From Dokdonella sp. (GTDB lineage: Bacteria > Pseudomonadota > Gammaproteobacteria > Xanthomonadales > Rhodanobacteraceae): 64,000 nt of DNA. Shown piece after piece: positions 24,403-33,646 of this stretch. Both the position numbers and the translations under genes were made by a program. The notes below the pieces were generated by a model. That model was not told where the DNA came from, ran no database searches, and saw nothing but the letters and a program-made list of their open reading frames with translations. The stretch is from NCBI GenBank assembly GCA_016712865.1, contig JADJQH010000008.1, forward strand, positions 310,001 to 374,000, given 5' to 3'. How positions within the stretch are numbered: position 1 is the stretch's first letter; the number at the start of each line of letters is the position of its first letter.

Positions 24403-25623
24403 CTACTTGACCATCTGATTGAGGTCGAAGATCGGCATCAGGATGGCCAGCACGATGAACAGCACCATGGCGCCCACCAGCAGGATCACGGCCGGTCCCA
24501 GTGTTGCCGACAGCAAGCCGAGCGCGCGATCCAGTTCGCGCTGCTGCTGGGCCGCGGCTTCCTCGAGCATGCGAGGCAGTTCGCCGGAACGCTCGCCACT
24601 GGCAATCAGGCGCAGGGCAATCGGTGGAAACTGCTTGCTCTCGGCGAGCGCACGCGCAAAACCGCTGCCTTCACGCACCTTGAATGCCGCGCGCCGCAAG
24701 GATTCGCGCATCGGCAGGTTGGGCACGACCTGGGCGGCAATGGCCAAGGCATCCAGCAGCGGAACCGCGGCACCGGCAAGCAAGGCGAGCGTGCGTGCCG
24801 CGCGTGCGGTATTGGCGGCGCGGGTCAGTCGCCCGATCAATGGCAGGCGCAACAGGAACTGGTGCCAGCGATAGCGAACCGACTCGCGCTGCATGGCAAA
24901 GCGCACTGCAAATGCAATCAGTACAAGGATCACCAGCAACAGCCAGGCCCAGCTGCGCAGGAAATCGGAGAGCGACATCAGGACGCGGGTTACCAGCGGC
25001 AGGCTGCGCTGCATGTTCTCGAATACGCCGATGATCTGCGGCACCACCCAGGTCAGCAGACCGGCAACAACGGCCAGCGCGACCACGGAAAGCACCAGCG
25101 GATAGGTCAACGCGGCGAGCAGCTTCTGCTTCAAGGCGTCACGTGCCTCGGCATACTCGGCTAGGCGTTCCAGCACGTTGGCCAGATGCCCGGATTGTTC
25201 ACCGGCGGCAACCGAGGCGCGGAAAATTTCCGGGAACGTGTCGGGGAAATCTTGCATGGCCTGGGCCAAACTCGCGCCTTCCATGACGCGTGAGCGCAGG
25301 GCCACGGTGAGACCGCGTTGTCGCTCGTTGTCGTCTTCTTCGGACAACGCAGCGAGCGCCTCGTCGATGGGCAGGTCCGCACGCACCAGGGTCGCCAGTT
25401 GTCGCGTCAGCAAGGCAAGTTGGGTGGCGGACAAGCCACGACGCACGAAGGGCAATCCACCGCGGGCCTGTTCACCGACTTCGTCCACGGCAAGCGGATG
25501 CAGTCCGCGTTCACGCAGGATGGAGCGCACCGCGCGCGCAGTGTCACCCTGCAGCACGCCACGCTGGGTGCTGCCGCTGCTGTCTAGGGCCTGGTAGGCA
25601 AATGCCGGCACAACCGATTCCAT
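24403..25623 (-). CDS. gspF: Type II secretion/type IV pilus inner-membrane platform protein (GspF/PilC family)
   Basis: A 406-residue protein with the tandem T2SSF domains of GspF. The N-terminus FAYQALDSSGSTQRGVLQGD and the motif ARVMEGASLAQAMQDFPDTFP are characteristic, as are the three hydrophobic segments (about 170-190, 220-240 and the C-terminal GPAVILLVGAMVLFIVLAILMP). Repeated F/M-A-G-E-x-S-G motifs occur (AAGEQSGHL, ASGERSGELP). Length equals canonical GspF. No other secretion genes are adjacent, so it is either an isolated member of a split gsp locus or a lone paralogue; it could equally be labelled PilC-like. ATG 25623 is chosen; GTG 25611 is an alternative. Confidence 0.85.
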   Translation of the reverse strand: MESVVPAFAYQALDSSGSTQRGVLQGDTARAVRSILRERGLHPLAVDEVGEQARGGLPFVRRGLSATQLALLTRQLATLVRADLPIDEALAALSEEDDNERQRGLTVALRSRVMEGASLAQAMQDFPDTFPEIFRASVAAGEQSGHLANVLERLAEYAEARDALKQKLLAALTYPLVLSVVALAVVAGLLTWVVPQIIGVFENMQRSLPLVTRVLMSLSDFLRSWAWLLLVILVLIAFAVRFAMQRESVRYRWHQFLLRLPLIGRLTRAANTARAARTLALLAGAAVPLLDALAIAAQVVPNLPMRESLRRAAFKVREGSGFARALAESKQFPPIALRLIASGERSGELPRMLEEAAAQQQRELDRALGLLSATLGPAVILLVGAMVLFIVLAILMPIFDLNQMVK

Positions 25624-25683
25624 GCAGGGGCGCGGCGCCCATTGTCGCCGCAACCGGGTGCACTTGAGAACTTGATCAGGTCC

Positions 25684-26541
25684 TCAGCCATAAAGAATGA
25701 ACCCGAGGGTCGCCAGCCAGCCGATGCTTGCCAGCAGCATCAGCGGGTCGCGGGTGGCAAGACGGCTGGGATCGCCACCGGCGCCACGCTTGAGCACGAG
25801 GAACAGGTAGCGCGCGATGCCGAGCACGACCCAGGGACTTGAGTAGACCAGCGCGGCATGTCCATGACGGGCCATCACGTCCGGCGACAGCGAATAAAGC
25901 AGATAGGCGCCGAGAACGCTGGCGGCAAGCACAAGCAGAATGCGCTCCACCGTGCGTCGATCGTACAGTGCTGCGCGGCCCTGGACATCGTGGACCAGAT
26001 CGCCGTGACGCTTGCCCAGCACCAACATGAGTGCCAACAGCACCGCCATCACCAGGATCCAGCCGGTCAACGGCACCTGGGCACCGAAGCCTCCGGCAAG
26101 GATGCGCAGGCCAAAGCCGCTTGCCACCAGCAGCACATCGACAAACGGAATGTGCTTGAGCGAGATGGAATAGGCGAACTGGCTGGCGAGGTAGATGGCA
26201 ATCACCGCAACGACATGCAGGTTGGCGAGCGCAGCCACGATCATCGCCAGCACGGCAAGCAGCACGGACATCCACAGCGCGCAAGCGACGCTGATGGCTC
26301 CACGCGCCAGTGGCCGGTTGCGCTTGTCCGGGTGCAGGCGATCGCGTGCGACATCGCGCGTGTCGTTGAACGCGTAAACAGCCGAGGCCGCCAGGCAGAA
26401 CGCGAATGTGGCCAGCAGCGCGCCGCGCAGGGCCGCTGCATCAAGCAGGGCGTGCGCAAAAAACAGCGGCAGCAACACGAAGCCGTTCTTGATCCACTGG
26501 CCAGGGCGCGCAAGCTCAAGGAGGGGTTTAACCGCGGGCAC
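25684..26541 (-). CDS. UbiA-family prenyltransferase (decaprenyl-phosphate phosphoribosyltransferase-like)
   Basis: A 285-residue integral membrane enzyme with about eight or nine helices. The substrate-Mg motif NDTRDVARDRLHPDKRNRP (from residue 59) has the NDxxDxxxDRxHPxKxxRP form seen in decaprenyl-phosphate phosphoribose synthases rather than in ubiquinone- or heme-pathway UbiA proteins. A second Asp-rich loop (GKRHGDL) is present. Family members transfer phosphoribose or prenyl groups onto isoprenoid acceptors in the membrane. The start is GTG 26541, two bases after the stop of the C25 peptidase, so the pair is probably co-translated. The biological product here is unknown. Confidence 0.82.
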   Translation of the reverse strand: MPAVKPLLELARPGQWIKNGFVLLPLFFAHALLDAAALRGALLATFAFCLAASAVYAFNDTRDVARDRLHPDKRNRPLARGAISVACALWMSVLLAVLAMIVAALANLHVVAVIAIYLASQFAYSISLKHIPFVDVLLVASGFGLRILAGGFGAQVPLTGWILVMAVLLALMLVLGKRHGDLVHDVQGRAALYDRRTVERILLVLAASVLGAYLLYSLSPDVMARHGHAALVYSSPWVVLGIARYLFLVLKRGAGGDPSRLATRDPLMLLASIGWLATLGFILYG

Positions 26542-26543
26542 GC

Positions 26544-29249
26544 TCAGTGATCGCCTGCGACCGGTGCGTCTTGTTCGAATCCTCGCCGAATCACGGTGTC
26601 GGCAGGCAGTGGTCGCTCGGGCGCAGCAAAAAACCGGTCGAACCAACTGCCATGGCCCTCGGGCTGCGCGGCGCGCGCGAGTTCCATGCCGGCGGAGGCG
26701 TCGCGAAGCCCATGGCGGTCACTGGCGTAGACCTGCAGGTACCTGGCGACCTTGCCATCGGCAAACTTCGGAATCGAAACGCGGAAGGTGTTGGTCTGCG
26801 CTACGCGAATATTGCTGGCAATCAATTGCTTGTCTTCATCGAGCCAGTCCAGGGCCACTTCACCGGAGAAATTCGCTCCGGGAATGGCAACCAGCACGCC
26901 CGAATCCCAACGCTGCGCGTCGAGTGCAAGCCGGGCTTCATCGCGCGGGCGCTCAAGCACCACCGCCGGATCGCCAAGCAGGTTGTACATCTCCACAAGC
27001 ACGCGGTTGTTGATGGCTTGCTTGGCGCGCACGATGCCTTCACCGATGGTCTGGCCGGGCTTGAGCAATTCCTTGACCAGATGCGTGCTGAACTCCGTTG
27101 ACGGCGAATTGCGCCAGGATGCGGCAAACACCGCGACCGCGCCCTTGTCGGCTTCGCGCAGGAAGCGCTCGCCGATGGAATCTTCGGTGGGATTGTCGAA
27201 TGGTGCCGAATAGCAGGTCATGGACAACACCATGGGCAGGCGCCCGCTGTTTTCCAGCTTGCTGACATCATCCAGGGTGAACAGATCGTGGTTCTTGCGC
27301 AGGTCCGGTGGTCCGGTGCGCCAGATGAATCGACCGCCGTGGCCAATGAAGTGGACCAGCAACTGGCCATCGTTGAGGCCTTGCTTGATCGCGGACTGGT
27401 GCGCGAGATTGTCGGCTTCTTCTGCGCTTGCGTAGATCTTGTCGGCGCGGAATCCCTGCTCGCCGATGCTGTCGGCGATGGTGTCCGAGGTTTTCTTGAA
27501 GTAGCTGGACTCGTCGGTGATGAACATGACATCCCGGCGCCATGCGCCCGGAGTCGGCTTTACCAGATAGTCAATGGTCTTCTTGACGATGGCCGCCACC
27601 TCGGCCGGTTCCACCACCGGGAAGCGGCCCACGGCGACTACCGGGTGGTAATCATCGCCATCCACTGCGCCGAACCAGTTGTCACTGGCCGACTGTCCTT
27701 CCGGCGAAGGAAATTGCCAGGTCGGAATCAGGTTGCGACTGGCCATGGTCTTGCTGGAGCTGTCGTAGGCCGTGGCCGGGATTCCGGAGAAGTGTCCGGG
27801 ATTCAACTCCTGCGGGCTGTTGGCGAACTTGGCATAGGCAAGGTCGTTGTAGGTCTCGCTGCGGATGTCGAAGCTGGCATCGCCCACCAGCAGCAGGAAG
27901 CGGGGTTTCGGATCCGGCCAGTTTTTCCAGGCATGCGCAACGAGGTTGCGGATGGCCCTGGGATGGGTGATGCCGTGATTGAAGGCGTCGTAGACATCCT
28001 TGATGTCCAGCAAAGCCACTTTCAATCCGCGCTTTTCATGGAATTCGGCCAATGGCTTCACCGCGTCCATCAGGCTGGCATGGCTGACCATCAGGTAATC
28101 CGCGCCCTGCGCTGGCGTGTGCAGGTCGTTGCTGCTGACTGCGCGGATCAGCGCGGGCTTCGCCAACGAATCGTGCTGAACCGGATACAGGCTGACGGTT
28201 TCTGCCGCCGCGGCAAAGCGGTAGCGATTCGAGCCGATGGCGGTCCCCGTTCGGCGCAGGCCATCGCTGCCAAACAGAACCGGTTCGTCGGTGCCGTGCC
28301 AAGCCAGTTCGATGGACTTCGCGCCAGGCGATGTCGTTTGGAAAGGCGCGCTGCTGGAATCGATGTTTCCGGAAATCGGATAGCGCCATTCCAGCCAATT
28401 GAACATGACCACGTCCACCACGGTCTGGGCCTTGTCCCAGGGCAGGGTTCGCTTGGGTATGCTCAATTCCAGGACGTTGCCCTCGGCACGCAATTGCGCA
28501 AGCGGCACCTCCAGGGTCTCGTTGAATTCCTCGCGGCCGTTCCAGATGATGGTCTTCTGGTGATGACCGTTGATGCGAACCTCAACGATGTGTTCGTCCG
28601 GCCGCGCTGCCTTCTTTTCCTTGTAGGGCACATGGATCGAGGAGATGCCGCGGAAATTGAGATGCAGGTGCGCACTGGTGCCCTGCTTGGCCAGGTCCGC
28701 AAGATCCATCTGCGCGGCAAACGGCGCCGGATCGGCCTGGGTGAGTTTGGCCCACTGCCACAGGTCCGGCTCGTCTCCTGGTTTGTGCAGGTTCTGATCG
28801 AGACGGATCATCAGGTTTTCCTGCTCAAGATGCAGGGTTCGCTCAAGTCGCGCGGAATCCCCGCTTGGGGCTTGGCGATCTTCGATGCGCGGGTGCGTGC
28901 CTGCACCGGCAGACAGCACATAGGTGTTGCTCACGCTGTACGAATCGAACCAGCTCATCGGGCCGTGCAGTTGCTCGCCGATCCATTCGATGCGGTCGCC
29001 CTCGCTGAATCGCTGGTCGCCCGAATCGACGATGCGAACGGGCACCGGCTTGCCCCCCGTGTTCATGGCCAGCTGGTCGATGGCGCAGCCGGCAAGTCCG
29101 GGCTGGGCAGCCACCACGTCGGCATAGGACATGGAATACACAGCGGATTGCTTGATCTCGACATGCACCTCGCCGGTACAGGCGAAGGATGAAAGCGGCA
29201 GCAGCAACAGCAGGCAGGCGCAGGTGCGCAACAACAAGGGCAAAGGCAT
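26544..29249 (-). CDS. Secreted C25 (gingipain-family) cysteine peptidase
   Basis: A 901-residue protein with a signal peptide (LLLRTCACLLLLLPLSSFAC) and a peptidase C25 domain in the middle (about residues 395-735). The catalytic His is about 637 in HFIGHGGRF and the Cys about 679 in VLSMTCYSAP, the usual GHG ... C spacing. The N-terminal third is beta-rich with no family I can name; the C-terminal part (about 750-860) looks like an immunoglobulin-like domain as in gingipains. There is no obvious type IX sorting domain, PEP-CTERM or LPXTG tail. It may cleave after Arg/Lys or process exported proteins. ATG 29249 gives a clean signal peptide. It is coupled to the UbiA-like gene. Confidence 0.85.
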   Translation of the reverse strand: MPLPLLLRTCACLLLLLPLSSFACTGEVHVEIKQSAVYSMSYADVVAAQPGLAGCAIDQLAMNTGGKPVPVRIVDSGDQRFSEGDRIEWIGEQLHGPMSWFDSYSVSNTYVLSAGAGTHPRIEDRQAPSGDSARLERTLHLEQENLMIRLDQNLHKPGDEPDLWQWAKLTQADPAPFAAQMDLADLAKQGTSAHLHLNFRGISSIHVPYKEKKAARPDEHIVEVRINGHHQKTIIWNGREEFNETLEVPLAQLRAEGNVLELSIPKRTLPWDKAQTVVDVVMFNWLEWRYPISGNIDSSSAPFQTTSPGAKSIELAWHGTDEPVLFGSDGLRRTGTAIGSNRYRFAAAAETVSLYPVQHDSLAKPALIRAVSSNDLHTPAQGADYLMVSHASLMDAVKPLAEFHEKRGLKVALLDIKDVYDAFNHGITHPRAIRNLVAHAWKNWPDPKPRFLLLVGDASFDIRSETYNDLAYAKFANSPQELNPGHFSGIPATAYDSSSKTMASRNLIPTWQFPSPEGQSASDNWFGAVDGDDYHPVVAVGRFPVVEPAEVAAIVKKTIDYLVKPTPGAWRRDVMFITDESSYFKKTSDTIADSIGEQGFRADKIYASAEEADNLAHQSAIKQGLNDGQLLVHFIGHGGRFIWRTGPPDLRKNHDLFTLDDVSKLENSGRLPMVLSMTCYSAPFDNPTEDSIGERFLREADKGAVAVFAASWRNSPSTEFSTHLVKELLKPGQTIGEGIVRAKQAINNRVLVEMYNLLGDPAVVLERPRDEARLALDAQRWDSGVLVAIPGANFSGEVALDWLDEDKQLIASNIRVAQTNTFRVSIPKFADGKVARYLQVYASDRHGLRDASAGMELARAAQPEGHGSWFDRFFAAPERPLPADTVIRRGFEQDAPVAGDH

Positions 29250-29387
29250 TACGATCAGGAGATTACGCGCGGCGAGGGTCGTGCAGCCTATCCCGCGCAT
29301 GGGTGGATCGCAAGGCAAGGCTGGCCGCAGGCCCAGCCACGTACGCACCGATGCGGCGCATGCCGTCGCACAACCGCGAAGCGGGAA

Positions 29388-29768
29388 TTACTTGATCGCG
29401 CCCGGAACCAGTGACTGCCAGCGGTTGCCGCGCAGCTTGGAGGGCGTGATCAAGGTGCCGACTCCGCTGGCGCTTGAACCCGTGGGAGGCACCACATCGG
29501 CGACAGCCACGGCTGGCTTGGCGGCAGGCGCCTGTCTTGCATCACCGACCAGTGAGGGTGCGGGCTTGCCCGGCTGGCTTGCACGCACTTCCGGCTGGAT
29601 GGCGCGCGTGATGGCAGGCTTCGGGCAGTCGGCATCGGACGCAGCGGTGTGGCTGTTGGATGCGATCCGGCTGCCTGCATCCATGGACATCTCGCCTGCC
29701 TGCGCAGTCACAAACATCAACAAGCCAAAGCTGGCGGTGAGGAAGATGCTGAGCTTGTGCGCGTTCAT
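29388..29768 (-). CDS. Small secreted Pro/Ala-rich protein, unknown
   Basis: A 126-residue protein with a clear signal peptide (MNAHKLSIFLTASFGLLMFV, cleavage after AQA). The mature chain is low in hydrophobics, rich in Pro, Ala and Ser (PGKPAPSLVGDARQAPAAKPAV), has a single cysteine and ends in a more ordered tail (TPSKLRGNRWQSLVPGAIK). There is no recognisable domain. ATG 29768 follows a ribosome site (ggaga). It is on the same strand as, and about 140 bp upstream of, the C25 peptidase, so it could be a co-expressed partner or substrate; that is inference only. Confidence 0.7.
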   Translation of the reverse strand: MNAHKLSIFLTASFGLLMFVTAQAGEMSMDAGSRIASNSHTAASDADCPKPAITRAIQPEVRASQPGKPAPSLVGDARQAPAAKPAVAVADVVPPTGSSASGVGTLITPSKLRGNRWQSLVPGAIK

Positions 29769-30143
29769 GCCAAGTCTCCGGTAGTGGTGCGGGACTGCCT
29801 GCAAGCCGTGGACCGCGAAGTTTCCCATGATCCAGGCACGGACTCCAGCGCCGTCGATTCGGGTTTCGCCAGCGTGCCGCCCAGGTCTGATTTCCCCACG
29901 CAGGTTTGCAGGGACCATGCCAGCGACGTGAAGTTCCGGTAAATCAGCCAATTGCAGGGATCGGGTTGATCGCGCGTGCTGTCCAGCGGACACATGCGGA
30001 CAGTTGCGGACGGCCAAGTGTCCGCTTTCGTGACACGCCGTCAGGCCAATGCGCGGCAAACTTGGCGTGATGGCAGCCGGTGCAGCCGGCGCGCGTTGCG
30101 TCGCAGCACGCCAGAGGGATGCCGCATCGATAGACTCGACCCC
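29769..30143. other. Divergent promoter region without recognised features
   Basis: A 375-bp non-coding gap between the small secreted protein (minus) and the FakA-FakB-like gene (plus), so it must hold both promoters. I see no repeat, terminator or riboswitch that I can defend. The bases gcggacagttgcggacggccaagtgtccgc (29997-30026) contain short repeats of a gcggac/gtccgc type that could be an operator. Confidence 0.4.
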
Positions 30144-31979
30144 ATGTCTGCCTCGACCATCGAAACGCCCGTCTCCAGTGTCCAACGCCTCAGTGGCCGC
30201 ACGCTCAAGCGGGCCTTGATGGCGGGCATCGGACGCGTCCTCGCGGAGCGCGACCCGCTCAATCGCATCAATGTTTTCCCGGTGCCCGATGGCGACACCG
30301 GCAGCAATCTCGCGTTCACCCTGGCCAGCGTGCGCGAAGCCCTGCTGGCGGTTCGCGGCGGCAACGTGCAGGCCATTCTCGATCGCGTCGGCAGTGAGGC
30401 CATCGACGGCGCACGCGGCAACTCCGGGGCGATACTTGCCCAGTTCCTGCAGGGCGTCAGCGAGGGATTCGCGGGACAGCAATTCCTGGCCCTTGGGCAA
30501 CTGGCCGACGCCAGCGGACGCGGCTCACGCCAGGCGCGCCAGGCCATTGCCGAGCCGCGCGAAGGCACCATGCTGTCGGTGATTCAGGTTTTTGCCCAGT
30601 CGCTTGGGCTGGCACGCGAACAAGGGGTGGTCGACCTGCGTGCCGGTTACGAGCGCGCTCTGGTGGCCAGCCGCCAGGCTCTGGCCGACACGCCCAATCA
30701 GTTGGCGGTATTGCGCAAGGCGGGCGTGGTGGATGCCGGTGCCCAGGGCTTCGTGCATCTGCTGGAAGGGATCCAGGAATTCATTCGCCATGGCCGCAAT
30801 GCGCAGGCCATGGATACGGCGCCCATCCGTTCCGAACAGGGCGTCATCGCAAGTGCGCACGTCGAGGCAGATGCCGGCCATCGCTGGTGTACGGAGTGCG
30901 TGGTATCGGCCAGCGACATCGATCGCGGCGCGGTGCGGTTGGCGCTGGATGGGATTCCCGGCTCCAGCCTGGTGATCGCGGGAACGCGCGAGAAGCTGCG
31001 CGTGCACATGCATGTGGATTCTCCGGCGCTGCTGTTCGAAACCTTGGCATCATTCGGCGAAGTGCGCGCAGCCAAGGCGGATGACATGCACGCACAGCAA
31101 CGTGCGGTGCAGGCCAATGGATCGATTGCGGTCGTGGTGGATTCGGCCGCGGATCTGCCCGGCGATTCGCTGGAGCGGCTTTCCCTGCATGTGGTGCCGG
31201 TGCGCATCAATGCAGGGAGCACCGACTATCTCGACAAGGTGTCGTTGTCTGCGCAAGGGTTTCATGCCTTGTTGCGCGACAGTGATCAGGTCGTGCGCAC
31301 ATCGCAGCCGCCGCCGGGGGATTTCCGGCGCCTGTTCGAATTCCTGCTGAGTCATCATGCCGAGGTCCTGTATGTCGGCGTATCGCGCGCCATTTCCGGA
31401 ACCTTGCAGTCCGGCGAGAGCGCCGGCGCCGTCTTGGGTTCTCGCGTGCACGTATTCGACAGCGAGAATGTCTCCGGTGGACAGGGTCTGTTGGCCCTGC
31501 ATGCTGCCGAGCGCGCAGCTTCCGGGGTTGCGATGCCGAGGCTGCTGCGCGAGCTGGAGCAATTGCGCGCGCAGACGGCGACCTTTGCCTACGTGCGCGA
31601 TCTCACGGCCGCGGTGCGTGGTGGTCGCGTGCCAGCCTGGTCGCTGCCGCTCACGCGCTGGTTGCGACTGGTGCCGCTGGCACGGATTGGCGGGCGTGAC
31701 GGTCGGCTGCACATCCATGGCGTGTGCCTGCGGCGGCGTGACTTGCCATCCCATTTCGTCAGCAAAGTCCTGCGCAGCGTGGATCGCAAGCACGCATGGC
31801 GCGCCCAGGTCATGCACTGCTGCAATCCGGAGGAAGCCGCGCAGGTGCGAAGCGCATTGCTTGCGCAATTGCCGGGGGTCGAATGTCCGCAGGTTTTCGA
31901 TGCCGGCAGCGCCATCGGCGCCCATGCCGGAAGCGGCGCCGTGGTGCTTGCCCTGATGCCGCGCCTGCCGGTGGCGTGA
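30144..31979 (+). CDS. FakA-FakB-like fusion: DhaL (DAK2) kinase joined to DegV fatty-acid-binding domain
   Basis: A 611-residue protein. Residues about 20-215 are a DhaL/DAK2 nucleotide-binding domain: NVFPVPDGDTGSN (43-55) supplies the Mg-binding Asps and ARGNSGAILAQF (90-101) the phosphate loop. Residues about 225-320 resemble the middle/C-terminal region of FakA (CTECVV, SLVIAGTREKLRVHMHVDSP, FGEVRAAKADDM). Residues about 327-605 are a DegV/FakB domain (VVVDSAADLP, VRTSQPPPGDF, VSRAISGTLQS, VFDSENVSGGQG). In Firmicutes FakA phosphorylates fatty acids carried by separate FakB; here both are in one chain. The next gene is plsY, which uses acyl-phosphate. ATG 30144 is chosen as the first start before the DhaL fold. 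Confidence 0.85.
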   Translation: MSASTIETPVSSVQRLSGRTLKRALMAGIGRVLAERDPLNRINVFPVPDGDTGSNLAFTLASVREALLAVRGGNVQAILDRVGSEAIDGARGNSGAILAQFLQGVSEGFAGQQFLALGQLADASGRGSRQARQAIAEPREGTMLSVIQVFAQSLGLAREQGVVDLRAGYERALVASRQALADTPNQLAVLRKAGVVDAGAQGFVHLLEGIQEFIRHGRNAQAMDTAPIRSEQGVIASAHVEADAGHRWCTECVVSASDIDRGAVRLALDGIPGSSLVIAGTREKLRVHMHVDSPALLFETLASFGEVRAAKADDMHAQQRAVQANGSIAVVVDSAADLPGDSLERLSLHVVPVRINAGSTDYLDKVSLSAQGFHALLRDSDQVVRTSQPPPGDFRRLFEFLLSHHAEVLYVGVSRAISGTLQSGESAGAVLGSRVHVFDSENVSGGQGLLALHAAERAASGVAMPRLLRELEQLRAQTATFAYVRDLTAAVRGGRVPAWSLPLTRWLRLVPLARIGGRDGRLHIHGVCLRRRDLPSHFVSKVLRSVDRKHAWRAQVMHCCNPEEAAQVRSALLAQLPGVECPQVFDAGSAIGAHAGSGAVVLALMPRLPVA

Positions 31980-32024
31980 AACTGGTGTCATCATTTCCGC
32001 GAATGGTCTGAAGCAGGTTGGCGG

Positions 32025-32669
32025 ATGCACGACGTAGGGGTGGTGATCGGAAAACTGGTGCTCGGTTGGTTGCTCGGTTCGCTTTCCGGCAGCCTGCTGA
32101 TGGGGCGCCTGCGTGGCGTCGATATCCGCACCATGGGCAGTGGCAACGCCGGCGGCACCAATGCCTTGCGCACGGTCGGTTGGCGCTTCGCCATCGCCGT
32201 GGTCGCCATCGATGTCGGCAAGGGCGTGCTGGCTGCATGGCTTGGATTCGCCGACCTGGGCGACTCCCTGCACGCGGCGATGGATCCCCTGGCCCAGGCG
32301 TGCGCGTGCGGCTTCATGGCCGTGCTGGGTCATTGCTGGCCGGTGTTTTTCGGATTTCGAGGCGGCAAAGGCGGCGCCACGGCATTCGGGGCCGTGCTGA
32401 TGATCGCGCCGTGGCTGGCACTGGCGATGGCGGCATGTTGGCTGCTGCTGATCCTGATCGGGCGCTACGTGGGTCTTGCCACCGTGCTCACCGCGCTGGC
32501 CGGTCCGCTGCTGGTGGCTGCGCCGGGTCTGCTGGATGGACAGGTGTCGAAAGCGCTGCTGCTGTTTGCCGTTTCCATTGCAGCACTCATCACATTCACC
32601 CATCGATCCAATCTCGCCCGCATGCGTGCGGGCACCGAGCCGCGCATCGGCAGGTCGTCGGCGCCATGA
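32025..32669 (+). CDS. plsY: Acyl-phosphate:glycerol-3-phosphate acyltransferase PlsY
   Basis: A 214-residue integral membrane acyltransferase that makes lysophosphatidic acid from acyl-phosphate and glycerol-3-phosphate, the first step of phospholipid synthesis. All three conserved motifs are present: GSGNAGGTNALRTVG (residues about 39-53), GHCWPVFFGFRGGKGGAT (about 101-118) and the C-terminal THRSNLARMRAGTE. Five hydrophobic segments are expected. It begins 45 bp after the FakA-FakB-like gene and its stop overlaps birA (ATGA). The context suggests that its acyl-phosphate can come from the fused kinase as well as from PlsX. Confidence 0.96.
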   Translation: MHDVGVVIGKLVLGWLLGSLSGSLLMGRLRGVDIRTMGSGNAGGTNALRTVGWRFAIAVVAIDVGKGVLAAWLGFADLGDSLHAAMDPLAQACACGFMAVLGHCWPVFFGFRGGKGGATAFGAVLMIAPWLALAMAACWLLLILIGRYVGLATVLTALAGPLLVAAPGLLDGQVSKALLLFAVSIAALITFTHRSNLARMRAGTEPRIGRSSAP

Positions 32670-33646
32670 TCGAGGCGAGACAGCTTTTGCAATGCATGGC
32701 CGAAAACGTGCAGATCTCGGGCAGCGAGCTTGCGCGTCGTTTCGGCGTCAGCCGGGCTGCGATCTGGAAGCAGGTGGAAAGCCTGCGTGCCTTGGGTGCG
32801 CCCATCCATGCCCGGGCGGGTAGCGGCTACGCGTTGCGTGTGCCCATTGAACTGCTGGATCGCGACGCGATCATGGCCGCGCTGCCGGCCCGCATGGGAG
32901 AGCGCCTGGAATCCATCGCCGTGCATTGGCAACTTGATTCCACCAACAGCGAAATGCTGCGCCATGCCCAGCAGGACGGGAGTGGCATGGCGGCCTGCCT
33001 GTGTGAAGTGCAGAGCGCCGGGCGCGGACGCCGCGGGCGCAGCTGGCACCTGCCGCTGGGTGGCGGATTGGCGATGTCGCTGCTGAGGAAATTCGAAGCA
33101 CCCATGAGCAGCCTTGCCGGCTTGAGTCTTGTTTCCGGAATTGCCGTCGTGCAGGCACTGGAGCGCTTGGGGTTTGCGGGCGTGCAACTGAAATGGCCCA
33201 ATGACGTGCAGGCCAAGGGTCGCAAGCTGGCAGGCATCCTCGTTGAATTGGGGGGTGATGCGCTGGGTCCCTGCCACGCCGTGATCGGCATTGGCATCAA
33301 TGTTCGACTTGATGAAAGCGCAGTGCGCAGCATTGACCAACCCTGGATTGATCTGGCCTGTCTTGGCGAAGGCCGAACGCCGGATCGCAACAGGCTCGCG
33401 GCAGCGTTGTTTGCCGAGCTCATCAACATTCTGGATGAATTCGAGCGCTCGACCTTCGCCGCTTTCGTCGATCGATACGCCGCATACGACGCGCTGAAGG
33501 GACGGTCGGTTCTGGCCAGCAATGGACTTGGCGGCAAGGCGCTGGGCATCGATGCCCGGGGTCGACTGCGCGTGAGGACAGCGGATGGCGAGGTTGCCGT
33601 GGACAGCGGCGAGATCAGCGTGCGCGGCGGCGCGGAGACGACATGA
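32666..33646 (+). CDS. birA: Biotin--[acetyl-CoA-carboxylase] ligase / biotin repressor
   Basis: A 326-residue bifunctional enzyme that activates biotin as biotinyl-AMP and attaches it to AccB. Residues about 1-60 are a winged helix (GSELARRFGVSRAAIWKQVESL), so the protein may also repress bio genes. The catalytic domain has the adenylate loop AGRGRRGRSWHLP, LKWPNDVQAKGRKLAGIL and GIGINV; the C-terminal SH3-like domain follows. The start ATG 32666 overlaps the plsY stop and the gene's own stop overlaps coaX, giving a tight plsY-birA-coaX run. Confidence 0.97.
   Translation: MIEARQLLQCMAENVQISGSELARRFGVSRAAIWKQVESLRALGAPIHARAGSGYALRVPIELLDRDAIMAALPARMGERLESIAVHWQLDSTNSEMLRHAQQDGSGMAACLCEVQSAGRGRRGRSWHLPLGGGLAMSLLRKFEAPMSSLAGLSLVSGIAVVQALERLGFAGVQLKWPNDVQAKGRKLAGILVELGGDALGPCHAVIGIGINVRLDESAVRSIDQPWIDLACLGEGRTPDRNRLAAALFAELINILDEFERSTFAAFVDRYAAYDALKGRSVLASNGLGGKALGIDARGRLRVRTADGEVAVDSGEISVRGGAETT

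Noticed and set aside
24403..25623. A type II secretion operon around the GspF-like gene
   Set aside because: No gspD, E, G or pilus genes occur in the window; the neighbours are unrelated.
29769..30143. Possible cyclic-di-GMP (GEMM) riboswitch in the leader of the small secreted protein
   Set aside because: The minus strand has ggcgaaacccgaatcgacggc, which recalls part of the GEMM core, but the conserved gacgcaaagcc and ggtagcggggttacc parts are missing.
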